Positions 40,275 to 54,098 of a stretch of 64,000 nt of DNA are shown here, in pieces. The first letter of the stretch is position 1, and each line of letters begins with the position of its first letter. Under the pieces are notes generated by a model that did not search any database, had not been told where the DNA came from, and was given only the letters and a program-made list of their open reading frames with translations. The stretch is from assembly GCF_000972845.2 (NCBI RefSeq), contig NC_040021.1, positions 9,715,291 through 9,779,290 on the forward strand. The letters are read 5' to 3'. The translations under genes were made by a program, and so were the position numbers. Source of the stretch: Larimichthys crocea. Lineage: Eukaryota > Chordata > Actinopteri > Sciaenidae.

Positions 40275-42187
40275 TGATTCTCATACACTGCACAACTCAA
40301 TTAGTCTGAAATCTACTTTGAAAAAAATGCATACACACCCTCTACATTTTTAATTTTAAATAATGTTAAGAAAAGAAAGTAAAGCATTTATTAGATGAGA
40401 TCTGATTTGGGTTTCAAAACAGTACCCACATTGGAGAAAATCTATTTTTTTAGAATATACATGGAGGTGATTGTTTTTTGCAACGTGCCCGATATATGGC
40501 ACAAAAGAGGCTGTCATCATCCATCATTTGTTTGAAAGCCGGCTGTCAGGCAGAACAGAGCACATCTCGTGTAAAGGGCCACATTTCATCAATGTGTTTG
40601 ACATCAAAATAAGGTAAGAAGCTGAACCATATAGGTGAACGCCAGCAGTGATGCCTAAAGCTTTTCAGCCCTGCCGCGCTTTGCAGAAGTGTCGGCGCTT
40701 GCATTCAGGATGAATGATGGGAATGAAGTTGATGCAGATCAATAAGCAGAGAGCAGAGAGAGAGAGAGAAAGATCCTGAGGAGCTGCAATTTCCTGCAAA
40801 GGCGGAAAGATTTACACACTGATTATTAATCTACTCTGACCTCACCTGTCCGCTGACTTTCTTCGGTGTGGGTGGATCAACCAAGCCCACGAGCATATAA
40901 ACCCTGGCTCTTTCTGTGATGAATGGGCGATGGGCTGTCGATGGCAAGGGCAGTAAATGAAGAGCACCCAGCTGGGGGTAGGCTGTTTGCAACCCTGAAC
41001 GGAGCCAGACTGAGAGGGCCTCTTGTTTTCATAGGACTGATAGTGACCTTTTCTTCAGAAGTGTCTGAATCATAGGCCTTACCAGCTGAGAGGGCTTCAC
41101 TGAATGGCCGCTCTTTACATGCAGGCTGGCTGTTGACTGGCGTGTCTGCAGGCCACTGAGGAAGCAGAGGTCACGCCCTCTGTATTTATTTTTTTGCTAG
41201 AGATGCAGCAACATGAAGCTTTGTTTACAACTGAATATTAAACCGCGACGCTGCATGTGCAATTTTCAGTGATGATAACAATCTAGAGTAAATGTAGGCC
41301 CGTTGGTTTATCAGCAGAACTGAACAAACCAGTGCTTATCTATGCATGTGTCGGCGGTTTGGAAACACATTTTGAATACTGGAACTTTATATTTTCCTAA
41401 TTTAGTGATAGCAATATTTCTAACAGAAATGATCTCATGGGGAATTACTGACTTAAGTCGTCTAAGCCTCCAGGGTTAGGGCAGCCATAAGAATATGTTC
41501 TTTGTGGTACTCGGGGAAGCTTGCCCACTTGATTCAGCTGAGCTAGAACCTGTTGATCAGCTTCTTTTCAGCATTTGAACAAGTCGGCAGATTAAAGGCA
41601 GAAACAATCGTCCAGAGTGATTATGTGTTCTTTCAAAATGCGTGGATTTATACTAAAGTCTTTAAGATTTTCCACCAAGAGAGGTGGGGTTTAGAAAATC
41701 AAACGAGTATACCTTAAGATTTCTAAACTCCCGGTTATGCCCCAGGAGTTTGTGTGTCAGTTGGATTATCTGCGTGTTTGCATATTCACTTACCATTCCA
41801 ACTGAAACACAGCACATCCTGAATTTGTGGTCGTCACGTAGGGATATTGTTTCATGATTATATCTACCTTTGTGTACCTTTTTTTTGTACAGCTCAAACA
41901 ATGATATCTTTTAGCCCATCCACTACTTACTCGCTTCCAGTTTAGCTTTTCAAATCGATACCAGCTTCGACTCCGATATTTGCATGTTTTGTAAGCTCTT
42001 TTTGACTGTATATTCCAGTGTGAGTCCCACAGAGACTTAGGATTTGCGAGGGATTATCTGTCAAACCAGGGCTGAAACAAAGTGTTGGTTCCAGAGGGTT
42101 AAACTATCTTTCCCTTTGGAGCCTGTATTTATTCAGAGCCAAAGCTTTGGCATTGAGGGTTTGGAGGGGAGTGAGCAGGTCAAGGTC

Positions 42188-42254
42188 TTTCTGTCTGTCT
42201 GCCTGTCTGTCTCTCTCTCTCTCGGGTGTGTGTATCTGTGTGTGTGTGTGTGTA
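42188..42254. repeat. Compound (TCTG)n/(CT)n/(TG)n tract
   Basis: Consecutive TCTG, CT and TG blocks, the last interrupted by TATC. Low-complexity open frames on both strands result from it. Confidence 0.9.
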
Positions 42255-45200
42255 AAACCCTGCAGTTTAGAATTGGCTCCAGCCCAGTGCTTTTCTCCCC
42301 AGGAGGAGCGAGAGGATTGTAAAGAGATGGAGCTGTGACCAGCTGATGGAGGTTTGACTAACCGGGCCATGATTGGTCTGTAGATATCTCCCCTTTCTCT
42401 GCCTTTGATACAAGATGTCACCCCCAGAGGAGACTGAGACCGGAGAGGCAGACTCGGGGCAATTACAGGACACACAATGTCAGTCTCGAGGGACGTTCAT
42501 TGTATAGTATAACCAAGATCTCCATCCACATTTAAACTGTCCTCTGTGCTCTCAATACACAGGGATTTTCATGGACTGTAGTCTGACAGGCCTCTGTGCA
42601 TCTTTCCCTCACTGGCTTTGCCTCCATCGTTTGTCATTATGCAAAAAAAAACATCAGTCAGTATAAACGCTAAGATTCAGAAGTCCTCTCTAGCGCACGC
42701 TGGATCATTATTAATATTATTATTATTGTCAAACAATTCACTGGAAGTGCTCTGCTGAGTGTAATAAATACCTATGATCCTTATCAAGGCCACAGAGACC
42801 CCTTGTCTGAGAGAGAGTATTATTTCTCATGATGTAAACAAACACTTGTGCTACGGGCTGCACATTTCTAGATCTCACATCAGGGAACAATATAAGCATG
42901 GAGAAAATGGTGCTGCCAGTTTGTCGCTGTGCAGTTGTAGACGTAATGTTATGTTCACTCATTCAGTTGAAATATTCTGCGAGTAAAACTATTGATGTTG
43001 TGATTTTTCTTTAAGTATTTAAAGTATTTATTGTCAAGTGTACAGCAAGTGTGTCTGCTCTTTGTTTTGATTTTCTCTGAGAGGTTCTGTACTGTAAATG
43101 GTGCCAGGGAGAAAGCTGTATCTTCAAATCCTAAACCTAAACAAGAAAAAGAGCCTTTTTGTGTGTCGAGAGTATCTGATGGTATTTGAAGACCTTGTTT
43201 GAGATCGGTGCAGCTTTCTAGAGTCACATTATGCCGCTTTTATTTCATGTTCTCCATTACAAGGAGTTGGCACTAACTGCTGTTGCATATATGATGTTTT
43301 CATCCTTGCAAAACATGTTTTATGCGATTATTATTTTAATCTACAAATCTGTTAGTTCTGTCTTTCACCTCACTGCAGACACATTTTCCTTTGGAAACAA
43401 TGAAGTTGAGGTTGAAATGGGGTTTGTACAGTATTTGTTAAAAAGGTCCAGTGAATGAGCACAAATATGACTATTTTCACATCTCTACTGCATCCTATTA
43501 CCTTTTTTACTCCAGTGATTTTTAAGCATTTTAAACCTTTTATCTCACCAGAGAAATACCTCTTTTACTTTGGATAATTCTGCCAACAATTGGAAGATGT
43601 GTTCTCATCCAGAGACCTGGAAACAGTGGACACAGTCACTCATAATATCGCCTCATTGTTGGTGCAGTGTTTCAGGAGGAAGTGGAAGCTAAACATTGGG
43701 AGATTCTCCATTGTTTGTATGGAAGCTGATGGAGCCGCATGTCCTTTCACTACTGGTCTGTTTTGTATTCCTAATTTCCGTCTATTGAAACGGGCTGCGG
43801 AGGCAAGTGTCCAGCATTGTGCCGATGGGTCAGAGATAAAAACCTGGGTGTCTTGCAGAGAGAGAGGGTTGTAAATACTTGGGCACATTGTTTTTGCTGG
43901 CGGTGCAAGGCTTGGTGGGTGCTTGGGTATGGATAGATGATGTCCCCACCGCCTCTTTGGCGAGTTAAATGTTCAAGGCCTTTCTCTCACTCTCACAGAA
44001 CAGCTGATCAAATGTCGGGGGTGGGAATCATGAGAGGCCTCCGGCTTAACCGGCCTCAAGAATGTAAGAAATGCGGCTGACAGCCAGAGGTGTCGTGTCT
44101 GTCGCGAGGGGGGGTGAGCAGAATGAAAGGAAGCTTTTAACTGACTGTTATTAGCTTTATAAAGGAGAAAAGAAAAGAGGAAGTCCATCACCTTACATGC
44201 CAAACACTCACCTGACTTCCTGTTACAGCCTCTTCTTGAATTAATCTTGATTAATGTCCTAGCACTCTTGCCAAGCAGGAAATTAGGTTTTTGTATAAGA
44301 TGACCCTCTGTTGGCCCATTATGGTTGTTAAGGGCTCTCAGGCTGACTGCCAAAACTCAGTGTGAAAAATAATTTGAGCAGTTTTAGCCTTTTTTTAATA
44401 AAAAAAATAAAAAATAAAAACAATAATATCTCTATACATTGTTATTTTTTTTTTTCTTTTCTATTTCTGGTCCAAAAGATATAATGTGTGTGTGAATCAA
44501 AGTTCTCAAATATTTTTCCACTGCAGTGCCCCAAAATGTATATATTCACAGGCTAACTGCCAAGTACGGTGAAGCTTAGGTGAAAGCAGAGATGGAATTT
44601 GATTGAACGTAGTGGCACAGATTTCCATTCAAGCTGCAGTATTATGTTTATTCCATTCTGGTTTTCCACTCCATATGCATGTGTGTTGTAAAATAAAAAT
44701 AAAAAAATGCTTGAACCGAAAGCCATTATTTCAACTTATTATATGACTAAACTAAGAGCTTTTTCATTGCTTCGGCAGAACACTCCATTGAAAGCTTTTC
44801 ATTTAGCCCGTTTTTTTTTTTTTTTTGGGTGAATATCCTCTTCATCTTTGTCCCCATGCTTTGTGGCTGGCATTTCGCCATAAGGGGGGGAGAAAGCCTT
44901 TTACAACAGCTTCAGAGTTTTCCATGCGTTCCGCTGAAAGCTCTGTTTGCTTAGTCTTTATTAAGGGCTTCTTGAAGGCATAATCAACCGAGGACTCATA
45001 AAGGGGAAGTCATAAAGAAGTCAAGGACCAGCCTCTATTGTCCTGAGAGGACAGAGAAAGTCAATTAACAAAGTGAGCTGCTGTTTACGCGATAGAAAAG
45101 CGGGGTGACATGGAGCACTAAAGTGGGATGGATCACATTCCCGTCAGATGGAAAAAGTGACATGTACACTCACTTAGTGGCTTTTTTTTTTTGGTAAACA

Positions 45201-47087
45201 ACTCTGTTTACGGCCTCTTAAACCATCTTTGTTGAACATAAAATAGAAGGACTAGTATTTAGCTCTTTAAGAGCAGCTGGGTGTGGCAAGGGCTGATGGC
45301 TATCACACTGACCTCTGACCTCTCATGCTTTTAACATGCTGGACCGAAACACAAAGCTTTCATGTGATCACAGTCGAGACAATGAAACGGACCACACACT
45401 CTTCTGGTTCTCAGCGGGTGCCACAACTAATCAACGTCAAATTGATTTTACATTTTCTATAGGCCATCGTCTCAAGTGCATGTGATCACTCTCCCATCTG
45501 TTGGAAGTAATTTGCACATTTTTGCTCCTGTTAGGCCAAAAACAATAATCGAGAAACCTCTTTTTTTTGTTTCTGTCTGTCTCTTCTTTAGAAAGAGCCA
45601 TCTCCTGGGAGCATGTGCAAATGTGGGAAAGCAGCGTTTGTACTGTATTTGCAGCTGGCTCTCTCATTTCAACAGGAAGGGGTGAGACGGGGCTCACTCC
45701 TACTGTGCTGTTTCTCACATGATCAACTGGGTTCTAGGCTCTGGACATGTGAACTTTGTTGGGAGGATGACATTTCACAGAGCGGTTCACAATTCCACAA
45801 AACTTCACTGAGCTTTCTCTCAGTTTATTAACATGAGTCGTCAAGCAATGATAATCTCAACATTTAGACATTTGTTTCATGTTGAAAAATGGAATTTACG
45901 TTCATGACAGTATAAATCTCCCACCAGCCATGGGAGATATACTATATTGTATTTAAATAACATATGTGAGCTCCAATATATGTGTATGACTTTAAGTTAT
46001 GCGGTCATGGTAACAGCTTTAAATAAAGCAGGCCAAGCAGTCGGTACAGCCATTTCATTTTCCACAGTGTGTGTGGGGGGGAACAGGTCCTGATGACACA
46101 CATTCATGACAGATACATTATCAGAGTTATTCTGGTCCAAGGTTTCAGCAGCTTCCAGACAGCCTGTCTACATGACCACCATAGTATCTGCATCAGGAGT
46201 GACTGCAGACTGCATTATCAATACCAAAGTATATCTTTTTTGTCTTAGTCATTGGACAAGCATGCCGTCGGTATGTAGGCTCACATTTAGTTCTGTAATC
46301 TTGTCAATTCAGTATATTAAGTTGTGTGTGTTCAGCTATAAGGTGAAATATTCACAGAGCTGGTGTCATTCAGGATTTGCCACCGTTGCACGTTTAGCTG
46401 GCATCAAAGAAACCCCATAAATAAGGATTATCCAAGTTGAATTAGGGAAAAAAAATGTATTTCTATACTAAGTTTGACATCTGGAATGACAAAAAAACAA
46501 CAACTTATTTTTAATATTCATGTCTTGAAACTCGAGGCTGCGTTTTATCGTTTAGTACGCAGAAGGCAGATTCCCTATAAGCAACAGCAAACAGAGAAAC
46601 TAGATGTTTAGTCGCTGCTGTAAACATGTTTGTTTTTTACACATTTCTTCACCATCTCACACCGGAGTGGATCATGAAAACATCAGCTCGGTTTAATCCA
46701 AAAACTGTGAGTGTAGTACTGGCATGCTATAATGACAACAGCAACCTCTGCTATAGTTCCACTACATGTACAACAGTAATGACCCTCCAGTCCTCTTTGA
46801 ATAGCAGAGATGGAAGGGAATAAAGATATCAAGTGCCCCAACAGGATGGAGAGTGACAAGAGAGCAGGCCTGAGCATCTGTCTGTGTCAGGATCCAGATT
46901 GCAAAACACACTTTGCAAATCAACACATCGGCACATGTTTCTCCCATCTCTACATCTCTGTCTGGTACACACTCATTACTACACCCGCAGTGATTACTCT
47001 GGAGGGGGATTATTAAATGTTCTCGTAAAAAGTAACAGAACTTGTTAGAAATACATGACCATACGTTGTTGAGTACCGTACAGGCGT

Positions 47088-47106
47088 TGCATGCATGCAT
47101 GCATGC
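47088..47106. repeat. (TGCA)n palindromic tract
   Basis: TGCATGCATGCATGCATGC: an alternating purine-pyrimidine repeat of period 4, of which 47,089-47,106 is a perfect 18-bp palindrome. Confidence 0.9.
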
Positions 47107-47242
47107 CGTCACTCATCTCAGGGATTGATTTTGACGTTTTGCTGTATGAAGTCATGTGTGACCTCCACGTCCGTGAAGGCTAATTACTTCTGACTCGCAC
47201 ACATCTACAAGCTGAGGTCACAGTAAAAGGGATTTGTTAAAG

Positions 47243-47256
47243 GTTGCCATGGAGAC
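47243..47256 (+). promoter_or_regulatory. RFX X-box-like site
   Basis: GTTGCCATGGAGAC matches the first half of the RFX X-box consensus (GTTGCC) with a weaker second half. Function is inferred from sequence only. Confidence 0.3.
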
Positions 47257-47561
47257 GAAGGGTAAGATATTGAAATGTCAAACCATACGTTTGCCCTGTA
47301 ATCTCACACGGACGATGTTTCGCAGCCTGACATGGAGCGTGGGATTGTTGAATAATGCTGTAATTCTATCAGCATGTGCTCCATAGATTAAATATTGTTC
47401 AAGCTATTTGGCTAAGCAGCTCTCTCATACAGTGTTATTTCTGCAAAATGTAATTCATGGTGTTGAAAGGGTCAGATCAGCAGTGAGCGCAATTAATTTA
47501 TGAAGGTCAAGCCATATTTTATCAACCACTTATTGAAGGTTATATAATCTTGCGTCATCTA

Positions 47562-47852
47562 TAGGGCTGCAATAATGACCATTTTAAGAATCAATTCATC
47601 TCTTGATTATTTATTTGATTCAGGTCAAGGCATCATCTCGATCATCATCTCTTGTTTTGTCTGACAAACAGCTGCAAAAAACCAAAAAGTGATTTAATTT
47701 CTAACGATGTATGAAGCAAAACCTTCACAGTTGAGAAGCTGAAACTATCCGATGTTTGACATGTTTGCTTGATGAGCAAGTTCAACAACTTGTTGGCAGT
47801 TCATTTTCGATGAATCAAGTAAAGGAACAGTCATGTAATTGTTACAGCACTA
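47562..47852 (+). mobile_element. Non-autonomous hAT-like DNA transposon (MITE)
   Basis: The 291-bp element starts TAGGGCTGCAATAATGAC and ends ...GTTACAGCACTA. The terminal inverted repeats agree at 13 of 17 positions counted from AGGGCTGC. Flanking 8-mers GTCATCTA (47,554-47,561) and ATCATCTG (47,853-47,860) agree at 6 of 8 bases, fitting a decayed 8-bp target-site duplication typical of hAT elements. Internal words such as CTTGTTTTGTCTGACAAACA and AGTTGAGAAGCTG match the abundant teleost repeat with these ends, as I recall it. No transposase remains. Confidence 0.8.
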
Positions 47853-48864
47853 ATCATCTGCATGTGTGGTGTGCTTTCAGGATGTAAAACAGAAAAAAAA
47901 ACTAGACAGTTGTAAGCTCCTTTTCATGCGTATAGCTCTAAAAATATGTGACAAAGCACTTTCTAGTCATTTCTCTCAGATTCTGCCCCAACTGGGTGAA
48001 ATAATCCTCTTACCTATGAAGACGGTGTTATAAATGAACAACGACAGCGTTCCCTGCGATGCAAGAGGTGCAGACAACCTCTAGAAACCTGAATGATGAG
48101 GTTTGAGATGTACGCCAGTTGCTTGTCTTCTTACCTGCTACTTGCTGGAGGAGTTTTTAACGAGTTGAAGAGTTAAAGAGCTCCAACCTACAACAGAGTT
48201 TAATTTTCCTACATGTAGCTACAGTTTGGCTCATGCCGGCCCGTATTACCTTGGATTGTGTTTAAGGGATATAATGTAGGGGTGTAGAGAGATGAGTGAG
48301 GCATGATAGCACTGAGTATGAGTGTTAGAGAGACATACAGGCAGAGTGTGTATAATTACCTTGTCTGAAGCTGCTGCCAGTTTGGTGTATGGAACGCAGC
48401 ACAACCAACTCTCAACCCCCCCTATCCCTAATTGGTCCATTTCCAAGGCATGAGGGCAGGGCTGCGCTGAAAGCTTTGATCATGGAGACCACATCAGTGT
48501 CGATATGTCCCTACCTGAGTGCTCTTGTAGTGGCTGTGCCTGGCAGGGGATTGAGCCATACTAAACCTGCTGAGTGTCTGTGTGTCTGTCTGTCTCTTGC
48601 TCTGGCCTCCCCGCGGCTCTACATACCTGAATCTGAACCCTAATTACTTGGCAGTTGCTACATTCCTCAAACACGCCTACGCAAAAACACACTCGCACAA
48701 TGTTGTGTGTGTATTGCAGATGCTCTTTTGTAAAAAAGCGGCACCGGCATTTGGTAGGAATACTTTTGTCCTCTGTGGTTTGCCGCCTGTAATATAAGCA
48801 TTTACAAAACATTTAATGCTTCCAGCGCATTCCAACACAAACGTTAATCTTTGTGGGATGCTGT

Positions 48865-48886
48865 ACGTGTGTGTGTGTGTGTGTGT
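48865..48886. repeat. (GT)n microsatellite
   Basis: Perfect GT tract of about 11 units. Confidence 0.93.
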
Positions 48887-50793
48887 CCTTGCATCTGAGC
48901 ACTATGGGACATAAGTTTCCCAAAATAATAGTAATTAAGGGAAGCTTAGTTAAGCTAAAAGTGGCAAAGGTTTGGGGCTTAATCTAAGGTAATAGATCAT
49001 GTATGGTTGACAGCACAAATGAACGTTTGTAGCTGTTATTCACAGATTTTTGCCATGTATGCCAACAGAGGACAGTACAGAAGGTTAAGCTGACTGTAGC
49101 AGTTTTGTCCAAATGGACGGCAGCCAGCTAGTCAAACTCGTCATTAGTGAATCAATCTAGACATACTCAGTATGGAAGTCTGGAGTTCATCGCGCTAATT
49201 GCTGCTTTTTGACCCCTGTACATGTTCGAGCTAATTGTTCTATTCATTAAAAGTTGATCACTCGCCACATTGCTTCATGCAGGGATGAACAGCGAGTCCA
49301 CTGTGACTGCAAAGGCTGTCCCAAAATCCCAAATCCCACATCATTAAAGCTTTCAGTAGGGGGTTGGAGTCCTGTGGCTTCTGTAGAGAAAAGTCTGGTC
49401 AAGTTTGTTTTTGTTTGGGTTAACCTTGCAACACATCATTCAGTTCACCCATTCTAAGCTTACCTAAAGTACACAGAGTAAGTGAACTCTGGAGACAATG
49501 AATTATACTGTTTAAACTGAGAATTTGTATAAAACAACATGACGATCTGGTGTGCGTCCACATCAGTGCAAGTTGGTTTGGAGTCATGAAATGGGAGCAA
49601 ATGCAAGAAAAAGAACATGTACCCAACAAACACTGCGCTGTTAATGTGTTTTCACTCCTGAGCTTCCTCTGATAGATGCTATAACTAAATATGTTTTTTT
49701 TTTGGATATGTTTTGAATCCTCGATACTGATATTTTGGGATGCTTGTGTAGCCATCTAAGGTCACCCTTTGTTAATGTCTGAGATGTGCACTCTTGGTGC
49801 TGCTTCATCTGCTTTGGGTGAACCTCAAAACCACAACTTTCTTGTCAGCAGATCTTTCAACCAATGCCGTGCCAAACCAACCCCTGTTTACTTTAATAGC
49901 CCTTGAGAATTCTCTCTAAAGGATTTCTCTCTGGCAAATCTTGGAAATGCATAGTGTCTTCTCTGGTCCTACAGCTTTTTTCTTTATTTTTTTCCCTTAC
50001 GTGATGGGGTTGGCCATCGAGGGGGCCTGGCGCCATCGTCCAAGGATCTTAGATGACTCGAACCTCAGTTTAGTCTTACTGTTTAACAGTGAACCAGAAT
50101 CTTGGCTTGAGTTAAATGTGTGAACAAAGTCATCAGAAAGCTTTGCCTTAATTAAATTTGGCCTAATTAGTAAACATCTGAGAGCTTGTCTTCATTACGA
50201 CTGGTCTGGTGTGACTTTTCCTGAAAAGCACTAGTTTATGTAACCAGTCAAGTGACAGATTTCAAACACTCAGATTTGTTTAAAGAGGATTAGGCTAAGT
50301 CCATATTTATTTCGACATGGCGCGCTTAGAAAAAATATTACAACGGTTGAAGCTTATTATAAGAATTTGAATATTCTCAGTATTCCTGGAATATTTATGG
50401 ACTAACAAGAAGCAGAGCTAAAGCACGGGATGTTGCTCAGCACAGCTTTGCATACTCTGACTCAACACTTGTCCTTTTGAACATTTCTTGTTCCCCCTTA
50501 GGCCACAGCCCCTTGCGTAGTAACAGCAGACTGATAATCTGCCTCTAACATGCAGTGGTCGTGGCCTTTGGTGGCAGGGGAAGTGTCGTTAATCCAGTAA
50601 ATCACCTCTTGACTATGAATCCAGGCAGTACAGAGCTGATGTCACACAAAAAAAGCCAAACAATGAACTGGCCGTCTGACAGCTCACCGTCCAAGCCTGA
50701 GCGGAGGGGTCATGCATCAGGAATTTTCTCTGCTCCACCAAACATCCTCACCCAGCCTCACCCCATTCTCACTTACTTACAGAAAGGGAAGAC

Positions 50794-50905
50794 AAACTGA
50801 AATACAAATAGACAGACTGACAGGCCTGTCAAGCCGACAGAGGGGAAAAGGGATAAAGACAGACAGTTGGTCAGACGAGCAGACAAACAGGCAGTTTTAG
50901 ACAGA
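50794..50905. repeat. Degenerate (CAGA)n-rich tract
   Basis: Repeated GACAGAC, CAGACA and ACAGACAG words at irregular spacing over about 110 bp, purine-rich on the plus strand. It is the decayed remains of a tetranucleotide array. Confidence 0.7.
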
Positions 50906-52756
50906 TAGGAAAAAATAGCAGCAACAAAGAAAAGCCAGTAGCGACGGCGCTAGATTGACAGCCGGGGAAGTAAAATATGTGATGTGAATCATTAATAATC
51001 TTCTCTCATTTAAAACTTTTTAAAGGATCACACCCGTACCCATGATATTTTCTTATAAAAACCTGTTTTCATCTGCATGTACAAAGTTGTGTTTGCAGCC
51101 TTGAGTGTGAGGTAATTACCCTCATTACATCAATAATTAATACAGGAAGCATTAGATCATGAGTCAGTTCATAAACCGTGTGAGGAAGATGTAGTGACTG
51201 AGAGAAGTGCTTGTCTACAGGGAGAGTAAACCGTAGCATGGAAATCAAATGACTTTCATGAATTAGTCTTTTTAAAGATGCATCACCTTTTTTTCCCAGG
51301 AGGGGAAATGTAGCAAGATTTAGGATCTTTTCTGGCTTTTATCCTACTTCTCATTTTGTGTGTGACCAATTAGGCAATGTATGCCATGGACAGTAGCATG
51401 GGAACGCTTGGCATTGAGCGTCTCCCAGGCGGACTGTATTGTGATATAATGCTTTGTTATGGTCACTTAGCCATGTCCACAGTCTGGAGAATAGGTTGCC
51501 CCCTCCCCTCTCGGATGAGAATACACTGTCAGTCCAGAACAATGGGCTGCAGGAGTGGGCTTCTTCTCTCAGCAGCCCCTGTCCCACTCCATTTATGGAA
51601 GAGTTGAATGCTAGTTAGCCCACCTAACCACTCTTTAAGTACACCCTTTCCAAAGCCCTCACTTCACCCTAACTTGGTCAAAACCAAATTCCTAAATCTC
51701 CAGTTGGACGACCTGAAATATGTGGAACACGTTCAGTTGAATCAGAGAGAGTAGATTATCTTGCTAATACTTCCCTAAAGGTGACAAAGGGTCTTTACTG
51801 ACTCCAGTGGCAGCCATACTTGGGGCGTCTTCGGGAAGTACATTACAATGCAGCAGTGGAAGTTGAGGGCAGCTATTATGTGTGGAGACGGTCTTCATTG
51901 TCATGCAGGAATCCCACACTAGGGCTTATATCAATTGTTATGTAAAGTGGTCATTCATATTTTACACTCTGCCTGGAATGGAGGGTCTGGTATGGGGTTT
52001 TGTTTGGAAATTACATAGAGAAGAGGGAAGGAGGACGTGTCTGTAAATATGTTGCTACTGGGTTCCTCTAGTCTTTTTTTCCTTTTATTATCCTCCTTTT
52101 GAGTACAATACGCCCGCACGCATACACAAACCATCACTTCCTCTCATCGTTTCCTCAATCAGCCGTATATTTCTGTAGAACAAAAGAGTCTAGCCCCTCC
52201 TCTCCAACAGATCCATGTAGGCCACACGCACCATTTTATTTCTTAAATATGTTTGTCTAGAAATCAAAGCCCCCTCGACGTTTCCGTGATCATTACCCTG
52301 CAAAATCACAACAGAGTGCACGAAGCTCAAGTGTTCTCATTGTTGATTAGCACGAGGCTTCTCCTGTAACCCTAATCAGGATACTGATGATGAACCCCTC
52401 TTCACTTGGGGAAGAGGCTGAGGAGGCTTTTGTTATGAAATAGCATTATGTCCTCAGAGGCTGAGGCTCAGATATGCATGTTTATTCTGGTCACATGAGC
52501 GATGCTGTTTGTGCAATCTGTGGGAACACATTTAGAGAATTTCCCATGCTGCCTTTCTCTCTGTAGTAGTAGCTGTGGTTGTTTTTAAGTGGCAACTTAG
52601 AAAATGTGTGTCTGACTGCTTAAATTTCAATCAAAGTGTCCACCAGGATTCTTTTTTCTACGCGCTGCTTCTTTCTTTAATCTGAAGAATAAATGAGGAA
52701 CACCATTTCCAATAGTGTTCTCCTTCATACCATACATCATATTATATTATTAATAA

Positions 52757-52885
<129 letters not shown>

Positions 52886-54054
52886 AATGCATTATCTTCT
52901 CGACCTACACCTACTGTTTAGAGCATACAATCTTAGAAATCACTACATTAGAAAAAGGGCTGAACACAATGAACATTTAACATTAAAAAAATCCAAGTTT
53001 TTCTTTGCTCCTTGTATGCTCTTCCCCTCAGAGGAAGAGAAGTGTCACGTTTTATTCTTTTTTGTCCGAGCTGCTTTGTAATCGCCGTCTCATCGCTGCC
53101 TTGTCATGCCTGCTGTGAAACAGGCCTTTACACTTGATGCACATCACTGCGACTGCTGCGTGAGGAGGCTGACATGCATCTCAGTAGCAGTTAGTATCCC
53201 ACTAGGCCCCAGGGGTCTCTAAATTCATCTTACGTAATCTACTCAATATCTACGAGGCTCAGGAGGTTGTCAGAAAGAGTCTGATGAGATGAATGCACCG
53301 TGCATGCATTTTCTCTCCCAAGACTCTGCCGCTGTGTTACAGACCGAATTGGGAGATGATTACAAAATGAGGTGTCATTAGTGTCTGGTTCACGTGTTTC
53401 TTCCAGTTCCTTAAGTGGTGAAAAAGTATTGTTTTGACAGGGAAGGAACTTTGGTGAAGATTTCCTGACTAAAATGTATCAGATTTAATAAATGGACCCT
53501 ATTGGCAACATTATGCAGGAATTCACTTTCTTCTGTTTTGTAATACAGATCATATTCGGCATCTCTTACTCTCCTTGCCTCTGTTGTCCAGTAGCTGATT
53601 AAAGGCCATGCTGGCTCTTGCCAAGGACACTAGGTATTGAGTCAGCACTCTGGCGCTCCAGGAGATGGAAACAGCCATGGGATGTAAAAACAACAAGCTT
53701 TTTTTTTTCTGAGCTCTAAAGTGTTGTGACTCAGTCCTGTCTCCTCCTGCACTTATTAGACATCTACACTGTATGTCCTCAGCTTTGCCACATTAACACT
53801 GCACCTACACTTAGCCTACAGTGTAAACAAGTTCCAAATATGTTGATGCTGTTAAGCCTCTTCATATTTGGACATCGCCGGTGACAACTTTGGCTATTCT
53901 CTCGTCATTGAATGGGAGCATGAAGCCCAGGGTATTTATGTTGACAGTCCCACCAGCCCAGAGTGAAGCCCCCCACTGAACGCCATTCACAACCAGCTCA
54001 TTATGGGATGTCAAGTCTGGCATCCGTTCTCTTTTCCAAACCATGGAAGTGTGC

Positions 54055-54073
54055 TTTTTTTTTTTTTTTTTTT
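54055..54073. repeat. Poly-T tract, 19 nt
   Basis: Uninterrupted T run 11 bp before the X-box-like site at 54,085. Confidence 0.95.
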
Positions 54074-54084
54074 GACTGTAATAG

Positions 54085-54098
54085 GTTACCAAGGCAAC
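54085..54098 (+). promoter_or_regulatory. RFX X-box-like site
   Basis: GTTACCAAGGCAAC agrees with the RFX consensus GTNRCC...RGYAAC in both halves. It is the best of three such sites in this intron. Occupancy is inference. Confidence 0.45.

Larger units (their letters stand above)
47853..52756 (+). other. samd5 intron 1, second part
   Basis: No exon recognised. A T run of nine sits near 49,693. The interval 50,960-51,260 is repeat-poor and rich in homeodomain-type words, with a palindromic GGTAATTACC at 51,111-51,120 followed by ATTACATCAATAATTAAT; it is a candidate enhancer by texture only. Confidence 0.5.

Noticed and set aside
43425..43520. AAAAAGGTCCAGTGAATGAG resembling the start of a common fish repeat
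   Set aside because: Similarity stops after about 15 bases, so the rest does not follow that repeat.
50663..50720. MNWP followed by SDSSPSK, resembling the SAMD5 C-terminal end
   Set aside because: Only four residues match. The preceding in-frame residues do not fit the expected hydrophobic segment, and no splice acceptor places it in phase 0 with exon 1.
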